From NCBI RefSeq assembly GCF_001641265.1, contig NW_020167545.1:1-64000 (forward strand): a stretch of 64,000 bases of DNA. Direction: 5' to 3'. Below, piece by piece: positions 45,140-55,436 of the stretch (position 1 is its first letter; each line of letters begins with the position of its first letter). The notes under the pieces are model-generated. The model did no database searches. It saw only the letters and a program-made list of their open reading frames with translations, and was not told the DNA's origin. Both the position numbers and the translations under genes were made by a program. This DNA is from Pseudogymnoascus destructans. Taxonomy: Eukaryota > Ascomycota > Leotiomycetes > Thelebolales > Thelebolaceae.

Positions 45140-46316
45140 CCCTGTCATCCATTTTGTCTCATTGTATTGATATTGAATCCGCATGCACTTAACATTAATA
45201 TTTTTAAAACATTTGTAAGGACACAGGGCACCCAGCTCACAGTAATAGCATATGAGAGTGCAAGTCGGAGGCTAAATGGATGCTATCCTATAGGTCTACT
45301 ACGAAGGATACAAAAAAGATGAAGGGGGAACCCCGTTAAGTCTGTTGCCTTATGTACCCGAAACGGGCCCGACTCGGTTATCCCAAGCCTAGCCCTGAAC
45401 CTTCCACCGCAACAGGTCCGCATCGACCCTGAACCCTACACCCTTACCGTCCCCCACTATAGTGTAACTCGCTATGTGCTCCTCTACTGGTTCGAAACCA
45501 CACCGAGTCAGATTTCATGCTTGTGGTGACCGTAACAGCTCTGAGGCGGGTTCTTCGAGTATCTAGGTAAGGAGGCATTCTTACAACATTGAGGATTCTT
45601 CGACTTTCCCACAACCCATATATCTAGCTTCTCAGTTCTAGTCGAATTTGTCGTAAATGTGAGAGTAATCCTATCTTTGAATTTCTTTCCCCTACTCGAA
45701 GCTTCAATAGCTAGCGTTCGAGTTGGAGTCATCTTCCAAAAGAGCCTAGTTTCATCTATGTTGAAAATATCTTTATCTGCATATGTTGCGCATAGTTGTC
45801 AGAGATCTTCCATCGCAATATTTGTAGGATTGTGGATGTCCGCTGCAGCTGCTTCTCCATGTCGAACATATTCCTTAATCTTAAATCTCTGCTTGAATCC
45901 ATCTAACCAGCCATTGAACCATTTCGGTTCATTCCTATGAATAGTATATTGTGGCAGACGGTCCCAAAGTTCGTGCGCCTTAGTTTTTAGAATGTCACCA
46001 GTAATGATCGCATTTTTCTTTTGCATGCATTGTTGCCAGTCGAAGAGAGCTATCTCAAGTTCAGGATATTCGCCATTACGTTTTCTCTTTGTGCCAAGTT
46101 CAGTCTTCTTCCGTGTGTATCTGAGTCGAGATATTGGTACTTCGTGGAAAGAATTGAGGATATTTGGCCTTTGCTAAGTTGGCGACCTTGAGCTTAAGCG
46201 GCATACCAGGCTATAAGTGCAGGCTTAGTGCACGGGTGGCTGGCATATCTACGTCGAATACATTGTCGCTGAACATCGCTGAGTGCGTGCATTTTTTTTG
46301 GTTGCGAGGCCTCCAT
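45140..46316 (-). pseudogene. Tigger/CENP-B-like transposase G, 5' part
   Basis: The start is the ATG at 46316. The psq/CENP-B HTH blocks are readable (SKGQISSILSTKYQYLDSD, TGDILKTKAHELWDRLP, WFNGWLDGFKQRFKIK, RHGEAAA), then KDRITLTFTTNSTRTEKLDIW and GKSKNPQC of the first catalytic block. A 374-bp MITE-like insertion (45213-45586) splits the codons of NPQC/FKNINVK. The frame resumes with IQYQYNETKWMTGL up to the LTR insertion at 45139. A stop near 46184 and shifts show it is dead. Confidence 0.82.
45213..45586. mobile_element. MITE-like element C' with 3-bp CAT duplication
   Basis: The 374-bp non-coding insertion has ends TTGTAAGGACAC and (reverse complement) TTGTAAGAATGC, and is flanked by CAT at 45210-45212 and 45587-45589. 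Removing it with one CAT restores the transposase codons PQCFKNINVK exactly. Its first ~135 bp match repeat C next to the Helitron at 34000-34133. The TIR is short and imperfect; a 3-bp duplication is typical of PIF/Harbinger or CACTA groups, but no family motif decides this. Confidence 0.75.
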
Positions 46317-46943
46317 GGTGGAGTTGGTGAACATGAGTTATAAGGATTGTTTGGTATAAAAATAATTTTAGGACCACGGATTTAAGGATCATCCTTATAC
46401 AGAAATAATCCTTATTTTACAGCTAAAAAACTACAGGACCAGACTACCCATCCTTATACCGAGGATATCCTTATATCGAGGGATCCTTATATCCAGGTTC
46501 AACTGTACGTACACAGCTACCCGTATGATGGCATGTTCGGAGCATCAAACACTGACGCGGTGAGTCTGAAGGTAATCCGTGAATCTTAGATGATCAGTCG
46601 CGAATGCATATGGTAAACAATCCACGCGATTCATATGTCTTTCGGGTGTGGCTAGTCTTCTCTCCAATACCCATCTTATATCCAGTCCTTGACCTCTCGC
46701 TGCTGCGCTTCTCCGGGCGGACCCCTACTGTAGTAAGTTGACCCTTACTTTCGACATATATAGGCCCACTCTTACCTCACGCCACCATGATACCCGACTA
46801 CTGCATCGTACGGGCCTTTCCCGGACCCATGGGAGCCATCTGTCGGTCATACTACAATATCTTTTTAAACCGTTGATCCCCTTGCTTCCGGGTCAAAAAA
46901 CAATCTGGCGACTCCCCATTTACTGTGAATAACACGCCTAAAG
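46317..46943. other. Tigger G 5' end and promoter region of the transporter gene
   Basis: Repeated words GGATCCTTATATC and GGATATCCTTATATCGAG (46390-46510) look like the terminal inverted repeat region of G. The ~400 bp next to the transporter show no further gene and no HGATAR-type iron-regulatory site that I could find. Confidence 0.45.
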
Positions 46944-48849
46944 ATGAGGCTGGACATTTTATCTCGCTTTATGGGTGGAAGGGATATTGAGCCAACGGCA
47001 CCCTTGCCTGATGCGGTCGATTGTGAGGCTGCCTCTCCCTCGGAGAAGACGGTGAAGGTTCTTACTCCTACGCAAGAAGGCGAGCCGAGTTCTGACGATG
47101 AGGTGCCATCCGAGATCGCTGCTGGGGGTGTTAAGAAAGTTGAGGCCGTTGTGCTTGTATGGACCAAGAAGGAGTTATTCGCCGCATATTCATGGTAAGC
47201 AACTTGACATCCGCAATGACGGAATTGTATGCTAATGTGTACTCACAGTATATTCCTCGTGTTTTTCGTGAACTCACTCCAGCTGCAGATAACCAGTAAT
47301 CTATTGCCTTATGTCATGTCCGACTTCTCCTCGCATTCATTAATTCCTGTCACGGGAGTCGTGTCACAAATTCTCGGCGGCGTTCTCAAGCTTCCCATCG
47401 CTCAGCTTATCAACATCTGGGGCCGCCCGCAGGGCCTCATTATCATGACCACTCTCTGCACCATAGGCCTAATCTTGATGGCCGTTTGCAACAACGTCCA
47501 AACATACGCTGCCGCACAGTGCTTCTACTGGGTCGGTTATAATGGCATAGGCTTCGTCCTTGACGTCTTCATTGCCGATACCTCCAACCTCCGCAACAGA
47601 GCACTCGCTTTCGCATTTGCCAGCACTCCCTATATAGTTACCACGTGGGCCGGTCCAAAGGCTGCCAAATCGTTCTACGAAAATAGTAGCTGGAGGTGGG
47701 CCTTCGGTTGTTTCTCGATTGCCACCCCCATCGTCGTCCTCCCCATGCTCTATATCCTCTTCTCCAATCAGAGAAAGGCAGCTCGGCTCGGTCTTATTCA
47801 GAAGAGGGACAGCGCGCGCACTCTGAGAGAGTCATTTTGGTACTACTTCATCGAATTCGATGGTGCGTATTTTCTTCGCCCCATCTCATGATTGTCAGAC
47901 TTTAACTCTCCCAGTCGTCGGCATCCTCCTCAGCTCTGCTGGCTTCGCGCTCTTCCTACTGCCATTCTCCCTCGCCGGCTCCCAAACAGACAAATGGGCC
48001 GCCGCGTCCACAATAACAATGCTCGTCCTTGGCGTGGCTCTCCTCGTCGCCTTCGGCTTATACGAGAAATACCTCTCCCCCCGCTCCTTCATCCCATTCC
48101 ACCTCGTCACCGACCGCACTGTTATCGGTGCCTGCGGTCTCTCCGCTGTATCCTTTGCTTCATTTTACCTCTGGGATAACTACTACATCTCGTACCTGCA
48201 GGTCGTGCACAGGTTGAGTATCACCAGCGCCGGTTACGTCTTTAATATATTCTCTATCGGTTGCTCGTTCTGGGCGGTCGTTGTCGCCGCCGCCATCCAC
48301 TACACGGGACGTATCAAACCCCTCGCGCTCTACTTCGGCGCGCCCCTCAACCTTCTTGGCGTCGGCCTCATAATCCATTTCCGCCAGCCGGCCCACAACA
48401 TCGGATACGTTGTTATGTGCCAGATCTTCATCGCCTTCGCCGGTGGTACCCTCGTCATCTGCGAGCAGATGGCTGCCATGGCCGCCGTAAAGCACACGGA
48501 CGTTGCGGTTATCCTAGCCGTGCTCGGGCTATCCGCAGCAGTCGGTGGTGCCATCGGGTCATCGATGGCGGGTGCAATATGGACGAATACGCTGCCCGAC
48601 GCGCTGGTGGCGGCGCTTCCGGAGGCCGAGAAGGGCCGTGCGGGGGAGATATATGGAAGCTTGAAGGAGCAGCTGGAGTTTGAGTGGGGGAGCGAGGCAA
48701 GGATGGCAGTCGTTCGGGCCTATGGTGTTGCGCAGAAGCGGATGACGATTGCGTCGACGTCGCTGGTCGTGCTGATGTTTGTGTGTATTATTGTATGGAA
48801 GGATTATAGGGTCAAGGATATGAAGAAATCGAAGGGGATGTTGTTTTAA
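46944..48849 (+). CDS. Siderophore iron transporter-like MFS permease
   Basis: Members import Fe(III)-siderophores by proton symport across the plasma membrane. Three exons (46944-47194, 47249-47862, 47915-48849) give 599 aa, the usual length for this 14-helix family. Introns are 54 and 52 bp (GTAAGC...CACAG with TGCTAATG; GTGCGT...CCCAG). A hydrophilic ~80-residue N-terminus precedes helix 1 (IFLVFFVNSLQLQITSNLLPYV). The family signature DVFIADTSNLRNRAL and the ASTPYIVTTWAGP segment are present. Hydrophobic helices continue to the end, with the usual amphipathic loop before the last helix. No lesion is visible. The substrate is not determinable from sequence. It stands alone between Tigger G and hAT-2, without siderophore biosynthesis genes nearby. 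Confidence 0.9.
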
Positions 48850-48859
48850 GTGTTGTCGA

Positions 48860-48884
48860 GGTATGTTCCTGACAGGAACATACC
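48860..48884. other. Perfect 25-bp palindrome after the transporter gene
   Basis: Arms of 12 bp (GGTATGTTCCTG and its complement) surround one A, 11 bp after the stop codon. It could be a 3'-end structure of the transporter mRNA or the junction with the hAT-2 terminus, because the right arm begins CAGGAAC like the far end of hAT-2. Confidence 0.7.
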
Positions 48885-51551
48885 GATACTACCCAGGTAG
48901 TATCTGGGTCCTCGCCAGGTAAGGTAAGTATCTGAGCGACTTTGCTCAGGTAAGGTAGGTATTTACAGATACTTTAGCAGGTAGTTGAGCCTCAATTCCG
49001 TATACAAAAATGACGCTTTTGATATTTGAAATAGATAATGATATGTAACTAGAATATGTAACTAGAAAAGTGAAACTCGTGACAAATATAATAATAAAAT
49101 AGACAGCCCCTATTCCTATTCTTCTGCCTCATCATCTGCATCATCACCGTCGCTGTCGGCATCTGGTAAATAACCCCAATTCCGTAAGCAAAGCATATAT
49201 CTAATTGTCGATGGCGACAATCTATTCCTTTTCTTAGTAATGATATCGCTACCATTGCTAAATACCCGTTCTGATGGTGCTGATGTCGCAGGAATTGCAA
49301 GATGGTCTCGAGCAACTTGAGCAATTATTGGATATTGATATTGCTTTGCAGACCAATATTTGAGAATATCAGTATGCTCACCAGGCCGTGGTTCAAGCAT
49401 CCATCGTTTCCATTCTGGTTCTTCAAATGATATACCCTCTGATGCAAATAAATCTTCATCAGAATCTGGTTCTTGCACTCTAGTATTTGCATTTCCTAAT
49501 GCATCTGCAAGAGCTGTTTCACGTTCAATACGCTCTGTATCAAGATGATATTGCCGTGTCTTATATGTTCTACAAACATCTTCAAACTGTGCTCTTGCCC
49601 GTGTGATTCGTACATGATCTGTACTATCTGGATATATCTTTTTAAACACTGTATGGTTCATCCGTGGATCGCAAATTGTAGCTACAGCTGAGTGCTTACA
49701 TTGCTGATTTGTTGCAAGAGTATAATACGCGTGAAGCTTTTGATAAGCTACTGTGCATGCAATACCAATTGCTGAGTGCTCGCCAACTTCTTGTTGCATC
49801 TTCTTAACTTTATTTATCATTTTAAGATAAAGTGGAATAGCAAAGTTAAGTGACGGGTATGTATCACTTTGTAGCCGTCTTGATGGTTTGAGAAATATTA
49901 AGAACAGTCGTTCAAGATCTTTAATAACAGCCCAATCTCCTGTAGTTAATGCAATATCTTTCATACTAATATCAAGCTGTTGTGTTATGCATACTGCTGT
50001 GATTGGTATTTGGAGTTTTAATGCTGTATCAAGCATACGATGTGTTGAATTCCATCGTACTGGCATATCAAGTGATAGTTGCTGTGGTTTTAAACCTATA
50101 GCTTTGACTTGTCGTTGTAAAGCATCCTTCCATGCTCGTCGATTACGAAAGACATAGATATGTCTTCGTAGCTTTGCAAGAGCATTCATGACTTCCACAT
50201 GACTATCTCTACTAAATGGAATCCGAGCTGCACCTTGCTCACACCGGTATGTCTCTGTCTCTACATCTGGTTCTGCTTTTAAACTCGTAAGAGCGGCTTG
50301 AACTGTGATATTTATGATATGTGCAATACACCGGACATCGCCTTCTTTGACAGTAAATGTCCAAGGTTGTTGAGTTGATGTTTGGGCGTTGCTAGCCAAT
50401 TTCTCATATTCTGAGAGCATCACAGTATTTGATGATGCGTTGTCTCAGGTGCATGTAAAGATAGCGCCTGTAATAGCTATACTATCTGTTACAGCTGCTA
50501 ATTGCTGAGCTAAGTATTCACCGCTATGAATAGGCTCTTGAAGATGTATCACATCAAGCAATTTTGATTTCTGCTGCCATTTATCATTAATCCAATGAGC
50601 GGTAACAGCAGCATACTCTGTATAGTTCCGTGCAGACCATGCATCTGTCGTTATGGATATCCGGCCTCCATGTATAATATGAGAATGGAGTTCAAGCTGT
50701 AGTATGCCTCGGTGATATGAGAATTGGCGTTGTAGTTCTCGGTGCAATGTTCTTGACGAAAGTGATAACACAGATGGACTTAAGAACCGTACTAATTGAC
50801 GATATGAATAGCTTTCGATAATGCGTAAAGACAGGTTATTAGATACTATAAACGATAGCACTAACTCTCTATATTTGGCTGGATTGTTTGTTGGTCTTGA
50901 TTCATGGGTCGCTGGTCTCCGAGGCTCAAAAAATGATGATGTGCTGCTAGATTGACTTGAAGGCGCTGTATTCTTGTGTTTAAGAGCATCATAGATTCCT
51001 TTATGCTTAAGACTATAGTGTTTCCAAAGATTGCCAGTTGAAGCAGCAGCTTGAGCATGGGTTTGAGCTGCGGGCGAGTATCCGCAATTAGGCTGCATAC
51101 AGCATACTTTGATAGTTGGCGGGTTGCTCTCAAGTAGTATTCTTGAATATAGTTCCTTCGTGAACAGCAGCGACTGCGTTGGCGGTAGCATTTGGCTAGG
51201 CGGGTGTAGACGGACAGGAATTGGATTTGATTGCTGAAAAGGGGTAAAAAGCCCTGGTAGGGCTGGCTCATCGTGAGAATTATAGCCATCAAGGTCCGTC
51301 GGCACGTCTGACAACGGAGAGTCACTCATTTTCACGGCAATTATCACCATATCAAGCATGAAGACGAGTATTTCAACGTTAGCATTTGTGCGGCTTGGCT
51401 ACACTTGGCAATACTTGGCATGTATCTGGGTAAGTATCTGAAAATACCGGGATACTCAGGTATTTTGAGAATGAGCCCAGGTAGGTAATTACCCAGGTAA
51501 TTACCTGAACACCACAGGTAATCAGGTATCTGTGCCGCACACTGGTTCCTG
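48885..51551 (-). mobile_element. hAT-2 element with CAGGTA-rich subterminal regions
   Basis: Both flanks of the transposase (48890-49000 and 51410-51540) are dense in CAGGTA/TACCTG words, as expected for hAT subterminal repeats. Candidate ends begin CAGGAAC at 48873 and at 51551 (reverse complement). No 8-bp duplication could be matched, so limits are approximate. Confidence 0.65.
49116..51359 (-). pseudogene. hAT-2 transposase, one in-frame stop
   Basis: Two frames in the same phase (304 and 435 codons) are separated by one TGA at 50442-50444 inside the conserved block T*DNASSNT, giving about 750 aa. The N-terminal BED finger has CCMQPNC and LWKHYSLKH. The core has ITTDAWSARNYTEY, then DNASSN and DVRCIAHIINI. 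The dimerisation domain reads YPIIAQVARDHLAIPATSA, SERVFS and KRNRLSPSTIRYML. Apart from that stop I see no damage, so this copy died recently or the stop is a sequencing or read-through case. Confidence 0.88.
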
Positions 51552-51559
51552 AGAGTAGG

Positions 51560-51803
51560 TTTATTATTTAGTATTTTTTTCAATCATCAGAAATAGACAT
51601 TACACTATAAGACGTCTCACTCTCTTTCCTCGCTCAAATTTTTGCGGGTTTCCTTCTTCGCCATCGTTAACGTGTCATCTTTGTTTCCTAGCCGATAAAT
51701 AAAATACAGCTGTTGCTGGATGGAGGGCGGGCGCCAATGCTTTCTTTTTCTTTTCTTTTAACTCGGTGAACAACGACGCAGAAATCAATACTAGCTACTC
51801 GAT
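51560..51803. other. Spacer between hAT-2 and the oxygenase pseudogene
   Basis: No gene is visible. AT-rich sequence with a TTTCTTTTTCTTTTC run precedes the oxygenase stop codon. Confidence 0.4.
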
Positions 51804-52675
51804 CTATCTACTACCGGTCGAGTCCTCCTCCCGATCCCTCCTCCTGTTCCTCCCCAGCTTCTTCTTCCCTTGCCGTTTCGCAAGCTCCTCGTTCTCGTCC
51901 AACTCCTGCTTCTCTACCCAGCGGATGGTGCTCGTATGCACCATTAGGTTGAGGCTATTCCTCACGCCACTCAGGACATCCTCTACGCCGTGCGACACCA
52001 CGCGCCCTCCAAAGAAGATCACGTCACCAGGTCGCATCTCCCACTGTAGGCCCAGGTTGTACATGGTGAGCGCGCCACCCTGATAGTCGCCCCATGGCAC
52101 TACTGCGTTAAGTCCCTTCGGCCAGTCCTTCCAGTCCTTGTGTGCTCGGAGCTCGTCGGAGTTACCGATCTGCCGGTTGACGACGGTTCCGTGCCAGGCA
52201 CCACCGAGGCGCTTCTGTGACTCGCTAAGGTGCTTGTCGACCCTGCCGTATCGGCGATACAGCTCGGGGCTGAGGAGGCGGAGTCGGCTGCTCAGTTGCC
52301 AGAAGAGGTCCTCATTCGCCTTGAGGAAGGCCTCGCTATGCGGCAGCTGGTCGCTCCTTGCTCATCATGGGGCCGGAGGAGTCGGCCCACAAGGCGTAGT
52401 GGGAACACTCGAAGTGGCCGCCCTGGTGTGCCTTGGCACTCTTGGGTGGAAGCTTCTCGCTCGCCTCTGCAAGCTTGTCGATGAGGGCGATTGGTACCTG
52501 GAACTTGTATGCGATGATGCGCTCGTTGCAGTCGAGGATCAGGTGCGGCTGCGGCGTAGAGGCGATCCTAGTGAGCGGCTGCACATGCCGATCGGAGGGT
52601 GCGTGGATGGCATAGCCCTTCGTATCCATCTTCAGCTCTCGCCAGCTCTTCCGGATGGTGCTCCAGCGCGAAAAC
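51804..52675 (-). pseudogene. 2OG-Fe(II) oxygenase pseudogene (TET/JBP-like fungal family)
   Basis: The minus strand reads DTKGYAIHAPSDRH and LDCNERIIAYKFQVP, then a frameshift near 52350, then FLKANEDLFWQLSSRLRL, NRQIGNSDELRAHKDWKD, VVPWGDYQGGALTMYNL, MRPGDVIFFGGRVVSHGVED and GVRNSLNLMVHTS, to a basic tail ending at 51804. HKD supplies the HxD metal ligands, SHG the distal His, and the following Arg the 2-oxoglutarate ligand. The layout matches large fungal families of transposon-associated 2OG oxygenases (JBP1/TET-like); substrate unknown. The N-terminus is cut by the Copia element near 52675. Confidence 0.7.
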
Positions 52676-53629
52676 AACTCTTGGCAAGAACACTATAGCC
52701 AGAGTATACTGGCGTACGAGGCAGCCCCTGTGGATGCAAGACCACCTAAGCCGTACTACGCTCCTGCAAGCACAAAAAATATCATTGACGAGCTCGACAA
52801 GAGCTACAAGACGTATGCTGTGCAGCTCACTGTCTGGCAAGCAGTATCGAAACCCTACTCAGCGATCAATCAATGGATCATTGCGACAGTCGATACAAAG
52901 ATCCTCAATCCTCTTATGACCCGTCTTCGTGCTGAACAGAGCTCCACTATCCAACGAATTGTCCGAGAGCTTCGTACGCTCCTTGCACTGAGCAAGTCAA
53001 CCAACTTCCTACAAGCCCGTCGGCAATACAAAGCTCTTATAGAGCAAGCTAGGAACGGTAGAGTCAACCCGGACAAGTGGTATAATGACTGGCTTCAAGC
53101 TTATAGCCAGGGCGTCGAGTATAACATTGGCGAGATCATAGAACCAGAGTTCAAGGAGCTTCGCAGGCTCTTAAGCTCAAAGGGCATGACACCACCTCAA
53201 CCTAAGAAGAGCCAGAACCAAAGCTCTGAGCCCGCGCATGGCAACAACGACTACCGTGCTACCTACAATGCCGCGATCATTGCACCGTGGCTCGATCAGA
53301 GCTTAGGGGTGTACACAGTGATCGGTCAGAAACACCCGCTCTCTGAGAGCACGCTCCTAGACAATTGTGGAGCAGTGCACATCGTCAATTGCAAAGATCT
53401 ACTCGAGCCTGGCTCAATGATTTACCCAAGCACTCCAGAGTTTGTTGAATCTGGAACGACGAGTTTCGCGATCGTCGCACGAGGAACGCGCATTATACGC
53501 AAGATCTTACATGGACTGAGCGGCCCACAAACCGCAGACCTAATCCTCAACAATGTTTCAGGTGGTCGAAGGATTCCATGTGAACATTGTATCACAAGCC
53601 CTCTTGCGCAACTCGGGTATATGGGTTGA
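52655..53629 (+). pseudogene. Copia gag and protease
   Basis: A 324-codon frame contains a gag-like helical region (LLALSKSTNFLQARRQYKAL, NPDKWYNDWLQAYS) and the Copia protease site STLLDNCGAVHIVNCKDL, with the DNGA-type variant of the active site known in fungal Copia elements. It ends by frameshift near 53570, and the GAG-pre-integrase region continues in another frame (VNIVSQALLRNSGIWVD). No 5' LTR is visible: the frame starts inside the broken oxygenase gene. Confidence 0.8.
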
Positions 53630-53849
53630 TGGGTATGATAATACGCTGTGGACAGGAGAGCGCAGAGCTCCTATGCTCTTAGGAAAGCTCGAAGTTAGAT
53701 ACAACCTGCTTTATGCTCCAATACAAAGCTCTTCTATCTTGCTCTCTTGTTCCATCAAGCTTTGCCATCATACATTCTAGTGATCGCCATGGTAGACGCC
53801 ATCGTAAATCAAGGGACAAAGCTCTACCGCGATCCGATTCTGAAGAACT

Positions 53850-55436
53850 ATGGCACGTATGATCAGGGCACTAGGCCAAGCTGCCCTGCGTGCTCTAGTA
53901 AAACACGCCCGGAACGTCGAAATCAAAGGCACAGCGCACATCAATTGCGAGCACTGCTCTAAAGCACACGCCAAACAGATAATCTCGAAGGTCCCATCAG
54001 AAAGGAGCTCTAGACGTCCGTTCTGGAGAGTTCTATGGGACCTCTTCGACTTTCACACCGGGTACGACAGATCCAATTGGCTACTACTAGTTAAAGACAA
54101 ATACAGTGGTACGCTCTTTGGATTCCTTCTCAAGAACAAATCTCACGCGAGCGTATCAGACACCATTCAGGCATTTGACGCTCACGTAACAAGACATTAC
54201 GGTCTCTCTATATGTTTCCTCAAGCACAACAATGATAAATCGGTGATCCCGATCAACCAACAAGGAACAACTGGCTACCAACGTTGGACGAAAGAGCGGG
54301 GTATAATCCTCGAGCTTACGCCGTCCTATACACACGAGCCAAATGGAGGAATCGAAAGAGCAGGCGGCACTATAATCCCCCGCTCTATCGCAATGCTCGC
54401 TGGCGCAAACCTTCCTGAGAAGCTCTGGCCTGAGAGCACCATGACAGCGATCTTTCTCCACAACATAAGCCCGAGCCAAAAGCACCATTGGCGTACGCCA
54501 CATGAGGTCCTAAGCTCGTGGTTCCAGCAATACTTTCAATGGTATGAGCCAAAATATGTGGAGAGCTTAACAGCTGATCTTCGGCCCAACTGGTCTGGCA
54601 TTTATGCCTACGGATCACGGACCTACCCATTGATCAAAGATCGCGAAGCTGGGCACAATGTGCGAGCTTTCAAAACAGCTCCGCGCGCAGCAATAGGATA
54701 CCTAGTCGGTTACATGTCTCAAAACATATATCGAGTATGGATTCCTGAGCTCGATCGGGTGATTGTAACTAGGAACGTTACATTCGACGAGCGTACAAAG
54801 TACACTCCCCAACCAGAACTCGCACCGGGAGATCTCACCACACTATCATCTATAGCAGATGGCCTTGAGATCTCAGGGGTGGGTAACGGCGAGCTCGAAA
54901 CAATTAAGGTGAGCGTGGTCGATCAAATGCCTGAGGCGGACAAAGCTCAAAAAGAAATGTCCTTAGAGCACGATCAAGAAACCATGGAGGTGGTGATCTC
55001 AGGGGTGATCCATCAAGAAGAAAAGGGAGAAGCTGAATACCTCCTTGGCCTCCTCACACCTGAGACAACGCCAGCACCAACCGCTTTTAGAAATCGCACT
55101 CTAGAACCTCCACAAGGAGCTCTAGAAGCGCCAACCCAAGCTAATCAGGGGTCGAGTAGTTTGGATGAGTTAGAGGAAAGCACATCTCCTCCTAACCATA
55201 CGACCTCTGAGCACGCAACATTGGATGGTGAGTTCGCTACTCACCACCCAGCGAATGCTCACGAAGTGCAGCCTACGACCGAAGCTCGTAGTCCTGTAGA
55301 AGAAGTAGAAGCAGAAGAAATGCTCTCACAAGAAGTTGCAGAAAGCTCTACAGAGCAGGACACCTGTATGCTTCAGCGAAAGGCTTCGATCGAGAGGAAG
55401 AACAGGTTTATACAGCACCCGGATCGACGACCTTAA
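53850..55436 (+). pseudogene. Copia integrase
   Basis: The frame contains the integrase finger end (CEHCSKAHAKQI), the core (VLWDLFDFHTGYDRSNWLLL; LKHNNDKSV; PSYTHEPNGGIERAGGTI with the catalytic Glu) and the conserved KLWPESTMTAIFLHN and GYMSQNIYRVW segments. A long acidic linker follows. It overlaps the RT frame by about 100 bp, so a shift near 55380 separates them. Confidence 0.88.

Noticed and set aside
46317..46943. GATA-factor (iron repressor) sites upstream of the transporter
   Set aside because: I found no HGATAR or complement in the region; one AGATAA lies only downstream of the gene, near 49028.
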